This document shows, piece by piece, positions 31,014 to 42,675 of a stretch of 64,000 nt of DNA (position 1 is its first letter; every line of letters starts with the position of its first letter). Source of the stretch: Steromphala cineraria (lineage: Eukaryota > Mollusca > Gastropoda > Trochida > Trochidae); assembly GCA_916613615.1 (NCBI GenBank), contig OU744723.1, positions 27,116,710 to 27,180,709 of the forward strand, written 5' to 3'. A program made the position numbers and the translations under genes. The notes under the pieces are model-generated. The model worked only from the letters and a program-made list of their open reading frames with translations. It ran no database searches and was not told where the DNA came from.

Positions 31014-34000
31014 GTAAGTACCCAATTTCGTTAAAACGTTATGTCAGTAAAGAAAGTTTAAATGAAGCTTTGAATACCTGAGTGTTATTTCAACAAAAGC
31101 ATTCGAAACAGATTAGAGTAGCCGATGTAACTTGAATTTTAAAAATTGCAGTCACCGTACAGTACAATTCAGGCTGAAAGTACGTGTACTGTACATTTCG
31201 TTTCTATTGTATTGCAATCTACATTCACTGTAATTTATGTTTTAGTTCGAATCGACAATAACCGATTTACGGTATTCATGCATTTATTATGTAAAATCCT
31301 GTGACAAAGACACTAGAAAGAAAACACGGACAAACTCCTCACCGCGAACCGCATTGCTCAACTGACTTGTATGACGTTGTTTCGTCACATGAGTAGTGAG
31401 GAGTTTGGAAACTATTTGATCATTGACGATCAGCTGTTTCAAAGTTCACTCGGTACAAGCTTGTTTGTTTTGATAATTGCAAGCCTCGTTTTGCTAGCAA
31501 TGCTCAAAACACTACAGTTTATTCACACAAGTATTCTTGTATCATCGTAAAATTTCTAAAACGTACGTTGATACAGTCACTTGAGGCTTCTTTGCGGTGT
31601 TTTCACAGACTTTCAGACAGTTTAGCTACAGACCGTGCCAGTTATATTCGGACGTAGACCGAAACTTCTTCTTCTTTCAAGTATAGTAGTATCCTTCATA
31701 TGTGAAGATTTTTACCACTTCTGTGTGTGCGCTGCGGTGCAGATATTTACAGTGAGGTTAAAAAAAGTTTTGGTGATTAAATAACAGATTGTGACACTAG
31801 CCCTGGCCTAAATGTTGGCAAGAAGCTACATGTAGCTGTCACAACGTGTTCTGTCGTAGAATGCTGTAGCCTCGCACATATCCAGTGGGGTTGCAGGTAG
31901 AGTTTCTCGATCTAATTCGGACGTTGACGTTGTTTCCATAGATTTGCTTATATTAGTGTAGCATAAATGAAATGCAGTTATTTTCCGTCGGATCCTGATA
32001 AATTTTTGCATATTTGTAATGAATCATCCCAGCTACATCCTAATTAGTTCTATTTAATCTTTCATCTTTTATTTTAGAAATTTAATCAAATTAATTGAAA
32101 TTATGAATGTGCATATTTGTAAATAAGTTTATTATGGTGCTTTATGGGTCACGTTTCCACTTTATGTACCGTATATATGTAATTAAACAGCAACTATGAA
32201 CACCACTCATGCTTGATCTCATCGGTTTGAATTATTGGCCTTAATTTTGCCAAAAAGCCTTGAAATTGGCCTTACAATTTGTTTTTGGAGAAATTGTGCG
32301 AAGCCTGTACCAAGTCATTGAAAATTATTCTTCTGTACGACATAAACGTGATAGAGTACAGAAATTATGTCATTTTTCAGTTATGGAATATCTGAGTATT
32401 TTTTTAGATAGCTTAATTCGTATGGGTAACAAAGATTTTAATTTCGCTGCGGGATGTTTCCTTTTGAAGAACCGAATTTCCACGGCGATACATGCATAAA
32501 ATATCATAGTAACGATAGGAATTTTATCATAGGAGCATCGGGTGACGGGACAGTGGCGGGGTCACAGCTAATTTGAAATAAACAATTTTCTAAACGTTTA
32601 CAATTCAACGAAGATGTGTAATAAATCCCATGATTTCGATAAAAAAGTTGATATTTAATTTTATGAATTTTAATTAATTTCAACTGCATTATATTAACAG
32701 TAAACTAGCAGGTAAAAATCATTACAATTCAAAGTTTTTCGTTTATTTTACAAAATGGATAAGAAATGTGCTAGAAGAGTGTGAATATTTGACAATCTCA
32801 ATGAAATTCTTCTAGAAAGCTGTTTACTGCGTTTGTGCTTCACGGTATTAATCTAATTTATTACTGAATGTTACGGCTTGCCTTAGGTCACTTGTATGCT
32901 TTTCGAAATAACATTTTGTGATTGGTGTATATAATACTAGTATAAGCTACATAACAAATCAGTAATAATAACAACTCTCTGCAATTATTAGTAATATTAC
33001 AGCTATCAATTCCTAACTCATAGCACTGTTATTGTGTAAATCAGTTTGTGACATACCGGGATTAGGAAAGACATCTTTTACAACGGGCCATTTTCATGCT
33101 TTTCGGTGCTTTTCTTATTTTCTAGTGGGCAATTTCCTTTTCATCATTCAATAGTAAATTTCAAATTTTTAATGGGACATTTTTTTATCCAATGTGCCCC
33201 ATGGCCCATTGCCCCTGCTTGGCTGCTTTTGTCTTAACAAAAAAATCGAGATTGTTTCATTTTGGTTATTTCCATTTTACAGTTGGCTGACTGACAGATT
33301 GTCTGAGAAATGAGAGATCAAGGGACGCCGCATAATAACTGAACAGGGATGGAACAATCGAGGTTTTTATCAGGTAATACCATACAAACTTATCATCCAG
33401 ATATTAATTTTGGAGTGAAAATGGTTCACAGTGATAAATCTACAAAATACTGAGACAAGGGACTTGTTGAAAAAGTTCTTTAAAAAATACCACGATCAAA
33501 ATATTCATTTCGCCAAACACAGCTTAATCTTTATATGCCCTGTTAGAAATTCTCGAATATTTGATGCAGGACAGTCAGTGGTAAACTATAAATGGTTATT
33601 GATATTTACTATTAATGAGTTAAGCACTAATTCTGAATATTTGATTTTGATGCAGGACTTGAGTAACTCACGGGTATATTGATATAAGCAGTGTAACAGT
33701 TTTAGATGATTTTACAAATAATTACCTATCATCTACTTTATGAATTTTAAAGCAATTGAAACGAAGACTATTTTAAGTGTTATCAATTTTATATGCATGA
33801 GTGGTATTGTTATGGTAATGATAATCTGTCTTTAATAACTGGCTTTTTTAATTTATTTCACAGGAGGAAGCTTTATTACCAAATGGCGCCAAAGGTTGGT
33901 CTTGACATTCATATCGAACGTTTGACAGATGAAGTCACAGTGTATTGAAGACACTGACACTCACTCACCTTTTTCTTGTAGTAATGTTAAATAAACAACA

Positions 34001-34384
34001 TTGAACAAACATCTTATTTGTTATCTATTATCTGTTTATTCTGATTAATTGTTTCAGTTCAATGATCTCCCGTGGACTTGTATTCAATACAATTTATGCC
34101 AGGCAGGTTTTAACAAATAATACACCTTTTTGGTATAATTGCCCATATGAATGATTGTATAATTTGTTTGTTTTTGATAATATTGTAAGAAAATTTCAAT
34201 TGGATTGTTGGTATTTAAATATACATCTTGTTTTTTTTCCTTTCACGTCGAACAAAGTGCCTGGTATTATTTCTTTTGAATACTGCTTATACGAAACGAA
34301 TTTGGAAATGTACTTATGTACCATATTAACGCAGAAAATCAAGTTGTAGCAACGTGTTTGGGTGTCTACAAAATGACATGGTGA
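31014..34384. other. Interior of the 9.2-kb element, no gene recognised
   Basis: AT-rich sequence with only short frames. No transposase motif was found on either strand, so any exons downstream of the donor at 31013 are unrecognised. Confidence 0.5.
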
Positions 34385-34718
34385 CAACATTTTAAATCTA
34401 CGTTAGGAAAACGTAAAATATGACGTCTTTGTGACGTCTCCAGAATGTCGCATTTAGGTAGAAAAACCACGTTGTAGCAACCTGTTTGGGAGTCTACAGA
34501 ATTACGTTGTGGCAACGTCAGAAATCTACGTAATAAAAACGTAAAACATGACGTTGTTTCAACGTCCCCACAACGTCGTATTCAGGTAGAACAACCACGT
34601 TGTAGCAATCTGTTTGGGAGTCTACACAATTACGTTGTCACAACGTCAGAAAGTACGTAATGACAACGAAAAGTGGACGTTGTGACAACGTTATTACAAC
34701 GTAGATGTGTTAGCTGGG

Positions 34719-34875
34719 ATATTAGGAAACAGTAGCTATGAAGCTGATTTCATATTAGGAGACAGTAGCGATGAAGCTGATTTGATATTAGGAAACAGTA
34801 GCTATGAAGTTGATTGATTTAAGGAAACAGTAGGTATGAAGTTTATTTGACATCAGGAGACCGTTGATATGAAGT
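34719..34875. repeat. 33-bp minisatellite, right part
   Basis: Continues the array interrupted at 25509, with about four to five units that become increasingly diverged toward 34875. Confidence 0.9.
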
Positions 34876-34915
34876 TGATTTCATATAAGAAGAAAGCACA
34901 TACATGTTTACCTAC
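34876..34915. other. Intron start after Ig exon
   Basis: Contains the splice donor region. GTAGGTAAAC offers two possible donors, GTAGGT (phase 1, preferred) and GTAAAC four bases later. Confidence 0.4.
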
Positions 34916-35203
34916 CATTTATTTTCAAATACGCCTTAGCACCTATCTCCCTGTCTCCAATAACGGCTTCACAGACATACACTCCAGCACTACTTCCAGT
35001 CACGTGAACAAGATCGAGCTGAAGTTCTCCTGACGATGCCTGCTGGGAAAGTAATGTCGACCTATCAGCGGCCCTCTCCCCCACGTGGTACCAAGTTAGA
35101 GTCGGTTTGGAGGCAGGGGATCCCCCCACTGCACAGTAGAAGGACACGGTATCCCCAAAGTTGGCTTTCGTTGAAGTTTGGGATACCTTGATGTATGCGT
35201 TGT
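34916..35203 (-). CDS. Ig-domain exon 3 of the minus-strand gene
   Basis: A 288-bp (96-codon) phase 1-1 exon, acceptor TTTTTTCAG, donor GTAGGT. The domain reads YIKVSQTSTKANFGDTVSFY, CAVGG, LTWYHVGE, DLVHVTGSSAGVYVCEAVIG. It therefore has the paired cysteines, core Trp and the strand-F Y-x-C. It is a close tandem duplicate of the exon at 36432-36728 (shared LLSQQASSGEL and VTGSSAGVYVCEAVIGD). Role unknown; an extracellular binding domain is the usual use of such exons. Confidence 0.85.
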
Positions 35204-36431
35204 CTGAAAAAAACATCACAATTATAGTCTTTTAGTAGAAATTAAAGGTGCGATATTATCGCAAATATATTTGTTTTATATGAAGTAGTTTGAAAGCTGT
35301 GGTAACATAGAACGTTTTCTTGTGGCGCTATTTGGAAAGACCGTAATGCTTATTCAGCTTGTTTGTTTTGAAAATTACATGAACAACATACATTGTAACG
35401 TTGTTGTACTTGGACTTACGCAAGAACACGGTTGAGATCCCACGCGGGGTTCGAACCCTCACCCTCAGTGTCAGGCAACATTGCCAGCAAACATAACAAC
35501 AGCTACACAACTCACCAAGACATCCAAGAAAGACTAATCTTTCATGTGGCTCTTTCTTCAATGGCACATTGAAATAGGGGTAAAGGATAAGAATACGTTG
35601 TGTTCTACTTGTTTTTAACATTTACTCAGAACAAAAAGTTATGCGCCACCAGAATTCAAACTAAAGTTTAACAAATACACGAAACCCACATGTACTCCTG
35701 ATTATAGAGATGTATAAATTGGTATTAAGTGGTAAACAAGGAGGTGCCGGTTTGACAAAATTGACACCATAAGTGGATGGCTTTAAATTTGAGTGACTCT
35801 GAAACCTAAATTCTAAACAGTATGTTTTTCAGCAATTTTGCAATGAAAACAACTGTTGCGATAGCTGTCAGCGGTCGATAAAATAGATTGTGACTGTCTT
35901 CAAAGATAGAAAAGTGTAAACTTGTGTTAAGTCAATGTCTTAAAGATTAAAAGCAAACGAATTTCTTTTTATATCAATGTAACCTTGTCCCGAAGGCATG
36001 ACTATAAAACAACATTTCAGATGATATTGTCAAGCCATGTTATTGTAATATTCATAAACAGATGATTATCGTTATGCAAATATACTTCACTATCGTCATT
36101 TCGGCAGCGCACGTTGGTTTTCTCTGGTGAAAACACGAACATGCTTTTATGAAGGAGAACCATAAACAGTACACTAACATTCTGTACAGAGAGGTCACAT
36201 ATTCATGTTTTAATGAAAAATATTGGCCTAAGAGTAATTGAGGGGTCCGACAGGATATCTAAAACAACTGTAACATGAAACCCAGATCTTCAAAAATAAA
36301 GTCTCAAATATATGTTTACATTCTGATGCTTAACTATTGCAGCTAGACTCAAAACAGAAACCTGCTAGTTATCTGTTGCAGGGGAAGATGATTTGATATC
36401 AGAAAACCTTCAGGTGAAATCTAGAACTTAC
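35204..36431. other. Intron between Ig exons
   Basis: No gene seen. 35400-35500 contains a GGTTCGAACCC B-box-like word on the minus strand, without a matching A box at tRNA spacing. Confidence 0.5.
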
Positions 36432-36728
36432 CATTTATTTTCAAATGCGCCTTAGCACTTATCACCCTGTCTCCAATAACGGCTTCACAGACGTAGACTC
36501 CAGCACTACTTCCGGTCACGTGCACAAGATTGAGCGGAAGTTCTCCTGACGATGCCTGCTGGGAAAGTAATGTCGACCTGTCAGTGGCACTCTTCCCCTC
36601 TTGGTACCAAGTTAGAGTCGGCGTGATTCTGCTGGAGGATGTCAACCCGCTCACAGCACACTTCAAGGGGACCGACTCCCCGATGTTGGCTGTCGTTGAA
36701 GTTGGAGAAACCTTGATGGTTGGTATCT
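36432..36728 (-). CDS. Ig-domain exon 2 of the minus-strand gene
   Basis: A 297-bp (99-codon) phase 1-1 exon between CAG (36731-36729) and GTAAGT. It encodes IPTIKVSPTSTTANIGESVP, LKCAVSG, LTWYQEGK, LVHVTGSSAGVYVCEA and ends LKINGK. Cysteines, Trp and Y-x-C are intact. Compared with the downstream duplicate exon it has an extra SSSRI loop between the first Cys and the Trp. Confidence 0.85.
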
Positions 36729-37083
36729 CTGAAACATTGAAACAAATACAACTTTTAGTAAAAATTTATAATGCGACAATTTTCAGACCATATTTGCAAA
36801 GCAACCTATGTTTTCTTCTACAAATTTCGGAGAACCACATATAGGTAATACACATTATGTCTCAAGGAATTTAGTCTTCTATTGAAAACAAATGTTTTCA
36901 GTTTCAGAAACTGGGAAATAATTCAATGCATTCACTGATCGGTCAAAATTATTCACTGAGTTCAACATGAAGCTTGTTGTTCTGAATGACCCAGTTTGTC
37001 CTACCAAGGATAGTGCCGGAAAATTTTGGTAAGAGAGGGTTAAAAGGCTACATGAATGAATATTTCTATATTCCTACTCTCAC

Positions 37084-37365
37084 TCTTGACCGTTAGTGTA
37101 GCAGATGACGTCATCATCTTTCCATTCCGCTCCGCCTCACACACGTACTCGCCCGCATCGCTAGGAGTGACGTCATGCAGCAACAGCGGGAACCCGCCCG
37201 ACTCTACTCGTTGCGTTGACAACGTCTTGATCACCTTGGTAACGCTGTCTTTCTTTCTCCAGCTCATCTTGACGGGAGTATCTACTGTGGGCTCGATCAA
37301 ACATGTGAAGCTGACGATGTCATGTGTATACGTCTCATGCGATTTTGGGCTGATTTTCAGAGTGC
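37084..37365 (-). CDS. Ig-domain exon 1 seen of the minus-strand gene
   Basis: A 282-bp (94-codon) phase 1-1 exon, acceptor TTTCGTAG, donor GTGAGA. It encodes GTLKISPKSHETYTHDIVSF, then TCLIEP, KMSWRKK, DAGEYVCEAERNG. It has both cysteines, Trp and the DxGxYxC signature. No signal-peptide exon lies between here and the Ly6 gene, so either the 5' end is shared with that gene or I missed a small exon. Confidence 0.85.
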
Positions 37366-37495
37366 CTACGAAACAAATATTTGTTATGAGTTATTATTGA
37401 GTTTTACCAATTGTGCCGAAGTTTTCAAATGTCGCTTCGCTCATACCATTATTTTGTTTTATTGTATAGATAAAGCTTATATCGAAAGCACACAC

Positions 37496-37960
37496 ATTAA
37501 TGGGACAGTAGCACACTTTTAAAAAAAATTTGAATTTTAAATTTTTCACTGATAATGCAAAATGTATTATTTCGAAAGCGTAAAAAGAACTTCACATACA
37601 GTCTATTGGCCGTCCTTTTGTGTGAAAACCTTTAAAAGGGCAGAAGCACGTTTTTTTGAAAATTTTATATGTTCAATTTTTCACTGATAATTGTTCGTTT
37701 ATGCTAGATGTATTATTTTGATAGTGTCAAAAATCTCATTACACAAACCAATCATTCACAGTCAGAAAACAAATTATATAGATTCACATTAAGTCCATTG
37801 GCGGGCATTTTTGTGTAAACACCTTTAATTCATTTGTGTAAGAAAATAAGAAAAAGAATCGCATAGCTGAGTTTTACAGTATACATATTTGTTTTGTTAC
37901 TGCTTCATTTGTTGACTGTAGCCTTGCTTGTTATAAGAAGAAAATGATAAATCATTGAAT
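37496..37960. mobile_element. Two decayed MITE copies (GCAGTAGCACGTT family)
   Basis: 37496-37620 and 37623-37930 each begin with a GGGACAGTAGCAC- or GGGCAGAAGCACG-like terminus, followed by TTTTTCACTGATAAT, TTGGC(C/G)G and TTTTGTGT blocks, in the same order as the fuller copies at 46842 and 47351. The 3' inverted termini are lost or unrecognisable. Confidence 0.6.
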
Positions 37961-37983
37961 AACAAAACAAACAATACAATTCC

Positions 37984-39027
37984 AAGTTAGCTTTGACTGA
38001 AGGGTTTATGTTGATCTCCGAAGTAAAGGACAAGTCGCTATAACTACAACGTTAGCTATGACTGAAGGGTTTATGGTTATCTTGGAAGTAAAGGACAAGT
38101 TGCTATAACTACAACGTTAGCTTTGACTGAAGGGTTTATGGTTATCTTGGAAGTAAAGGACAAGTTGCTATAACTACAACGTTAGCTTTGACTGAAGGGT
38201 TTATGTTGATCTCCGAAGTAAAGGACAAGTCGCTATAACTACAACGTTAGCTATGACTGAAGGGTTTATGGTTATCTTGGAAGTAAAGGACAAGTTGCTA
38301 TAACTACAACGTTAGCTTTGACAGAAGGGTTTATGGTTATCTTCGAAGTAAAGGACAGGTCGCTATAACTACAACGTTAGCTTTGACAGAAGGGTTTATG
38401 GTTATCTTTGAAGTAAAGGACAAGTTGCTATAACTACAACGTTAGCTTTGACTGAAGGGTTTATGGTTATCTTGGAAGTAAAGGACAAGCTGCTATAACT
38501 ACAACGTTAGCTTTGACTGAAGGGTTTATGGTTATCTTGGAAGTAAAGGACAAGCTGCTATAAGATATTGTTATCTTTGAAGTAAAGGACAAGTTGCTAT
38601 AACTACAACGTTAGCTTTGACAGAAGGGTTTATGGTTATCTTGGAAGTAAAGGACAAGCTGCTATAAGATATTGTTATCTTTGAAGTAAAGGACAAGTTG
38701 CTATAACTACAACGTTAGCTTTGACTGAAGGGTTTATGGTTATCTTGGAAGTAAAGGACAAGCTGCTATAACTACAACGTTAGCTTTGACTGAAGGGTTT
38801 ATGGTTATCTTGGAAGTAAAGGACAAGCTGCTATAAGATATTGTTATCTTTGAAGTAAAGGACAAGTTGCTATAACTACAACGTTAGCTTTGACAGAAGG
38901 GTTTATGGTTATCTTGGAAGTAAAGGACAAGCTGCTATAAGATATTGTTATCTTTGAAGTAAAGGACAAGTTGCTATAACTACAACGTTAGCTTTGACAG
39001 AAGGGTTTATGGTTATCTTGGAAGTGA
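37984..39027. repeat. 65-bp satellite with shortened variant
   Basis: About 16 units built from TTAGCTTTGACTGAAGGGTT, TATGGTTATCTTGGAAGTAA, AGGACAAGTTGCTATAACTA and CAACG. Several units are fused with a partial one through CTATAAGATATTGTTATC, giving a higher-order pattern from about 38530 on. The array ends 17 bp short of the stop codon of the Ly6 gene. Confidence 0.93.
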
Positions 39028-39044
39028 TGAGAAGATTATCTCTG

Positions 39045-39284
39045 TTAACAGATGACCCGAGGAAACGTGGAGGGTAAAGGGTACGACAATAGGAATAAGT
39101 ATGACAAACGTTGAAGCGGTCTAAGTCGTTGTTGTGAGTGCCGCGGCGCTAGTTGCAGCGGTAGTTGAGGCAATCGCCCACTTATTAGCGGTCCTTCATC
39201 ATTCCTGTTGCAAAAATCCCCCTTGCAGCAATATTCCCAGAGCTCCGTTGCTGCCTGTCGGTCCGTGATGAAGGTGGAACACAA
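39045..39284 (-). CDS. Ly6/uPAR gene A, exon 5 (C-terminal)
   Basis: The acceptor TGTTGTAG (39292-39285) continues the frame from exon 4 in phase 0. The exon reads LCSTFITDRQAATELWEYCC, then KGDFCNRNDEG. CC-x4-C-N is the closing signature of the LU three-finger fold. The tail after it (ISGRLPQLPLQLAP...RVIC) is only moderately hydrophobic. The next frame over would give an Ala/Thr-rich stalk (ASTTAATSAAALTTTT) and a hydrophobic end (FVILIPIVVPF), as in GPI-anchored relatives, but it has one TAG. A small frameshift may thus have changed the C terminus. Stop TAA at 39045-39047. Confidence 0.8.
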   Translation of the reverse strand: MCSTFITDRQAATELWEYCCKGDFCNRNDEGPLISGRLPQLPLQLAPRHSQQRLRPLQRLSYLFLLSYPLPSTFPRVIC

Positions 39285-39442
39285 CTACAACACAGGTATA
39301 GTGAAGAAACTGCAGAGGACCATTATCATGCACCTTTAGGTAAGTTGTCAAAAGGGAAAAAAGTTTCTAACATAAAACCATTCTGGTTCCCTATTTTTGT
39401 AACGTGATGCAAAGGTCGACCTTTCTGATGTCGGTTCGATAC

Positions 39443-39552
39443 CAGTCTAAACCAAGTCTTAATATTACCCGTTTCGCTCCGATATTGAGTCTAGAAAGGT
39501 CTAGTAGAGGGTCCGTCAGCCAACCTCTCTGCGACCTATGACCCTCTATTGT
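39443..39552. mobile_element. Partial MITE (TATCCGTTTC-type family)
   Basis: Matches the left ~110 bp of the element at 60473-60708 (ATATTACCCGTTTCGCTCC, ATTGAGTCTAGAAAGGTCTA). The right inverted terminus is missing. It lies in intron 4 of the Ly6 gene. Confidence 0.6.
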
Positions 39553-40131
39553 CTATGATACTCAGATGATCCCATTCTTCTTTTACAGTCATGTATCACG
39601 ATGAAGAGAAAAGAAATGTTGGTTGTCAACATTTTTTTTATATTAAGCCAGTCCAATTGTGTTACATTATGCAAAGGTGGGCATATTCCGTTCAGAATTA
39701 TGTAATAAAATGCTTTGAATGTTCGGTTTATCGATCGTGTAGCATGGTGCTAACAAAAGACAATTCTGGTAGCCGAATTGTCTGGCAAGATGCTAGGCTA
39801 TGATAACTTTAAGCCAGTCATGAATCGCCATATCAATAGCCAACCAAAGTGTATGTGGGTAAAATAAATCTTAAACTTCCCATGAGTTTTTAGCAGGTTG
39901 ATAGTATACAAGTTATTTCCAATAGTTATAATTCTTTCTATATCATTGTTTGCATTAAACGTTAAGAGTGAAGGCATTCCAGAGTAAACGTCATCTTCTT
40001 CATAAATTAAAACATAATTATTTATTATCGGCGTTTGTTTTGATACATGCATTAACTTTTGTTTTAAGGAAGATATTTCGTTTCTGGACACGTAAGATTC
40101 CAATGTCATCATAACAAATACATTTACTCAC

Positions 40132-40200
40132 TGTCTCAATTCTGCATCCAAGATCAAATCTTTCCTCATTTCCAACAAGATACTTTTTCACGTAGCAGCT
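40132..40200 (-). CDS. Ly6/uPAR gene A, exon 4
   Basis: A 69-bp phase 0-0 exon between TTTTCAG and GTGAGT, encoding SCYVKKYLVGNEERFDLGC and RIET. It supplies the fifth and sixth cysteines of the LU domain. Confidence 0.85.
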
Positions 40201-40657
40201 CTGAAAATAAGAAGAACATCACCCACGATACATTGCGTTCCTTATGAATCCATCTCACAGTTCACTGTCAATACATACTGCACTCTTAAATCTTAATTAA
40301 ATAGTTAAATCTAATTTTTGAATCTTAACAATGAAACGGGAGGGAGCAATTCCTTATATGTTCCCATTTAGTTATTTATGAAGGGAAGTATAACCATACA
40401 CCTTGACAAATAACCTGATATTATTATACTTCCCACAAATATATTTGTCATAAAAATATGTTTATCATTCTAAGAAGAAAGATTCTTTTATAATAATTTA
40501 GGTAGAGAAATATATAAGATTTACATTACTTTTAATCTTATCTTTGATCACACATTTGAACATAAACACCGTTAAAATTAATAATTTAATAATTAATTAA
40601 TATTTTGTGAGGAGTATATTTGATGGTATCTATGCATTGATTTACTGTGAAACACAC

Positions 40658-40746
40658 CTGACCCTCGCCGCATATCACTTGATTATCGAAACAGTCGGAG
40701 ACAGTAGCAGTTGCCCCGGTACAGTTGAAACACTTGGAGGCAGCAT
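40658..40746 (-). CDS. Ly6/uPAR gene A, exon 3
   Basis: An 89-bp exon (phase 1 in, 0 out) between CCCCCCAG and GTGTGT. It encodes DAASKCFNCTGATATVSDCF and DNQVICGEGQ, giving cysteines 1-4 and the C-x2-C start of the LU fold. Together with exons 4 and 5 the domain has ten cysteines in the Ly6/uPAR order and ends with CN. Such proteins are small secreted or GPI-anchored binding modules. A nearly identical exon lies on the other strand at 60918-61003. Confidence 0.9.
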
Positions 40747-42529
40747 CTGGGGGGTTTATATAGGATACTCAATGTAGTTTCCGAATATCAGTTTTACTTC
40801 ATTGAGTGTCACGGGTAAAGTTGATATCTCACCAGTGCCGTAGCCGCGAGTCAAATATCAACTTTCCCAATGTCACGAGATGGAATCAGCTGGTACTTCT
40901 ATTCATCATACGAGTTTAATGAAATATGGTTTATGACTTAAAAGCTGGAAAGTTACCCTGTTACATAGCTGAAAGTAGTTCCGGCACCTGACCAATACCG
41001 ATTTGACATATCGTCACTGCTCTCAGTAAAAATATATATATAGTTATTGTTGCCAATATAGACAGTTTATTTCACTGATTAAACCCAGTATTTCATCGCT
41101 GATCACAAAATACAAATAGCCCCTCTACCCTTGAGTTAATTTATGTTCACTGTTGATATCGTCATCATCATCATCATCATCACATCATCATATCTTTTTC
41201 ATTATATCTTCATCATCATAACATCATCATCATCATCATCATCACCACATCTTCATCATCATCTTCACCTGCATCATATCATCATCATCATCATCATCAT
41301 CACCAAGTCACCTTGACGATCATCATCATCATCACCGCCATTTTCATTATCATCTCAATAGACAACACTAAAACCATCTCTATATTCATTGTTACCTAAT
41401 CAGAAGTATAGTAAAATGGATCCCAAAAGGTGCTTTAACTCCTAAAGCTGAGCGATCTAGACTTGCTATACCTTTCTAGACTTGGTTGGTCATCAATTGA
41501 ATAGCTTTGCTTCAGGGCCTGGATGATAGTGCCTTTCCAAAACTTTGAGACATGGAACTGGAACTTGTTTCAAAGAAAAGTTCAGTAGAAAGCTAATTTG
41601 CATAACTTTATCCTATCGGCAACCCTTTCAACAACAACTTCATAGAATCTAAACTATGTGCAAGGATCAAGGAAGTGATACAAGCAACGATGGCACTTGG
41701 TGTAATTAGTTTCGATTTTTTTTCAGAAATCAGTCAATCGCTTTCCAGAAAGTTATGTTCTCAGACTAATTTCAAGAATGGTCCCAGGTAGGTTGGTAGG
41801 TAGGTGAATCAAGGGCGAAGTTTGGCCCAAAGATGACCTACATGCGCCCGGCAATACGAGTGATTATTGAAAGGTAATTAGAGTAGAGGTAAATAGAAGC
41901 GGCCTAGATTTAGTTGTGGAGTCGCTCCCCCCTTCCCCTTCATATATATATATAGACTGTTGAAATCAATAGCGAATTTGCTTTTATATCTCCGATATTG
42001 TGGATGATGAGACCCGTGTACTTTTACAAGAATATCGGACCAAGGCTTCCGGAAACATGTATAGCAAACTGTGATGATTTTAACGATCTTGATGATGTAC
42101 AGTAGAGTTTTATTTTTTTAACCAACCCAACTGTGATAACTGCAAGTGCCAAAAGCAATTATTACAGAAACGAGTTATCAGAGTTTATATAAATTATTAG
42201 TTTTAACAAAATCGATATTGATTAGTACTTCTCTTTTCAAGGAAAGTATAATTTCTTTAATGCGTTCTGATCTCTATTAACCCAACTTTAGTAGTTCGCG
42301 CTCATACTTGTTTTTTAAAATGTGTATTTTATTGTTTGTCTATGTTATTGTAGCAATTCTAGATCCCCGCAGTTTCTGAAAATGGACAGCTTCAGTGGGC
42401 TCTATTCAATGTTAACAGTCATAGCTGCACTTTCATTTCAGAGACTAATTTTAGTCTAATTATTTGGTGAAACTAAACGGTTTATTCAAACAGTACATGA
42501 ACATGTTGGAAAATTGATATGTATCTATG
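40747..42529. other. Intron 2 of Ly6 gene A
   Basis: Contains an ATC trinucleotide microsatellite at about 41155-41350, facing a shorter TGATGG-type run at the equivalent place in gene B. Nothing else was recognised. Confidence 0.6.
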
Positions 42530-42663
42530 GAACCAGGCAGCCATAGTGCAGCGCCAGTTAATGCGTTGTTCTCTCCTTATAATTCTGAGTGTCAAGCAGG
42601 GAAGCAGCAACTCCCATTTCGGGTGACGAGCGGTAACTCTACCACTGAGCTACGCCCCCAGTT
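42530..42663 (-). mobile_element. tRNA-derived SINE, minus strand
   Basis: Starts GGGGGCGTAGCTCAGTGGTA on the minus strand, like the first third of a tRNA-Ala-type gene with its A box. The anticodon arm and B box are not tRNA-like, so this is a SINE head or relic rather than a functional tRNA. Confidence 0.5.
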
Positions 42664-42675
42664 GCCAATGAATAA

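Larger units (their letters stand above)
25510..34718. mobile_element. 9.2-kb CCCAGC-ended non-autonomous element
   Basis: The terminal inverted repeat CCCAGCTAACACA (25510-25522) matches TGTGTTAGCTGGG (34706-34718). The flanking target duplication is ATAT (25506-25509 and 34719-34722), inside the 33-bp minisatellite, which proves the boundaries. Both ends are packed with ACGT-centred words such as CAACGTTGT, TACGTAA and ACGTCCTCACAACGTCC (25510-25720, 29371-29510, 30440-30520, 34385-34705). No transposase is encoded; the interior has a promoter-like block and 5' exon at 30860-31013. A second element is nested at 25891-29370, so the host element itself is about 5.7 kb. The superfamily is not determined. 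Confidence 0.85.

Noticed and set aside
35425..35490. tRNA or SINE at a GGTTCGAACCC B-box word
   Set aside because: No A box or cloverleaf partner at proper spacing was found.
42555..42663. Functional tRNA gene on the minus strand
   Set aside because: Only the 5' third resembles tRNA. The B box and acceptor pairing are missing, so I list it as a SINE head.
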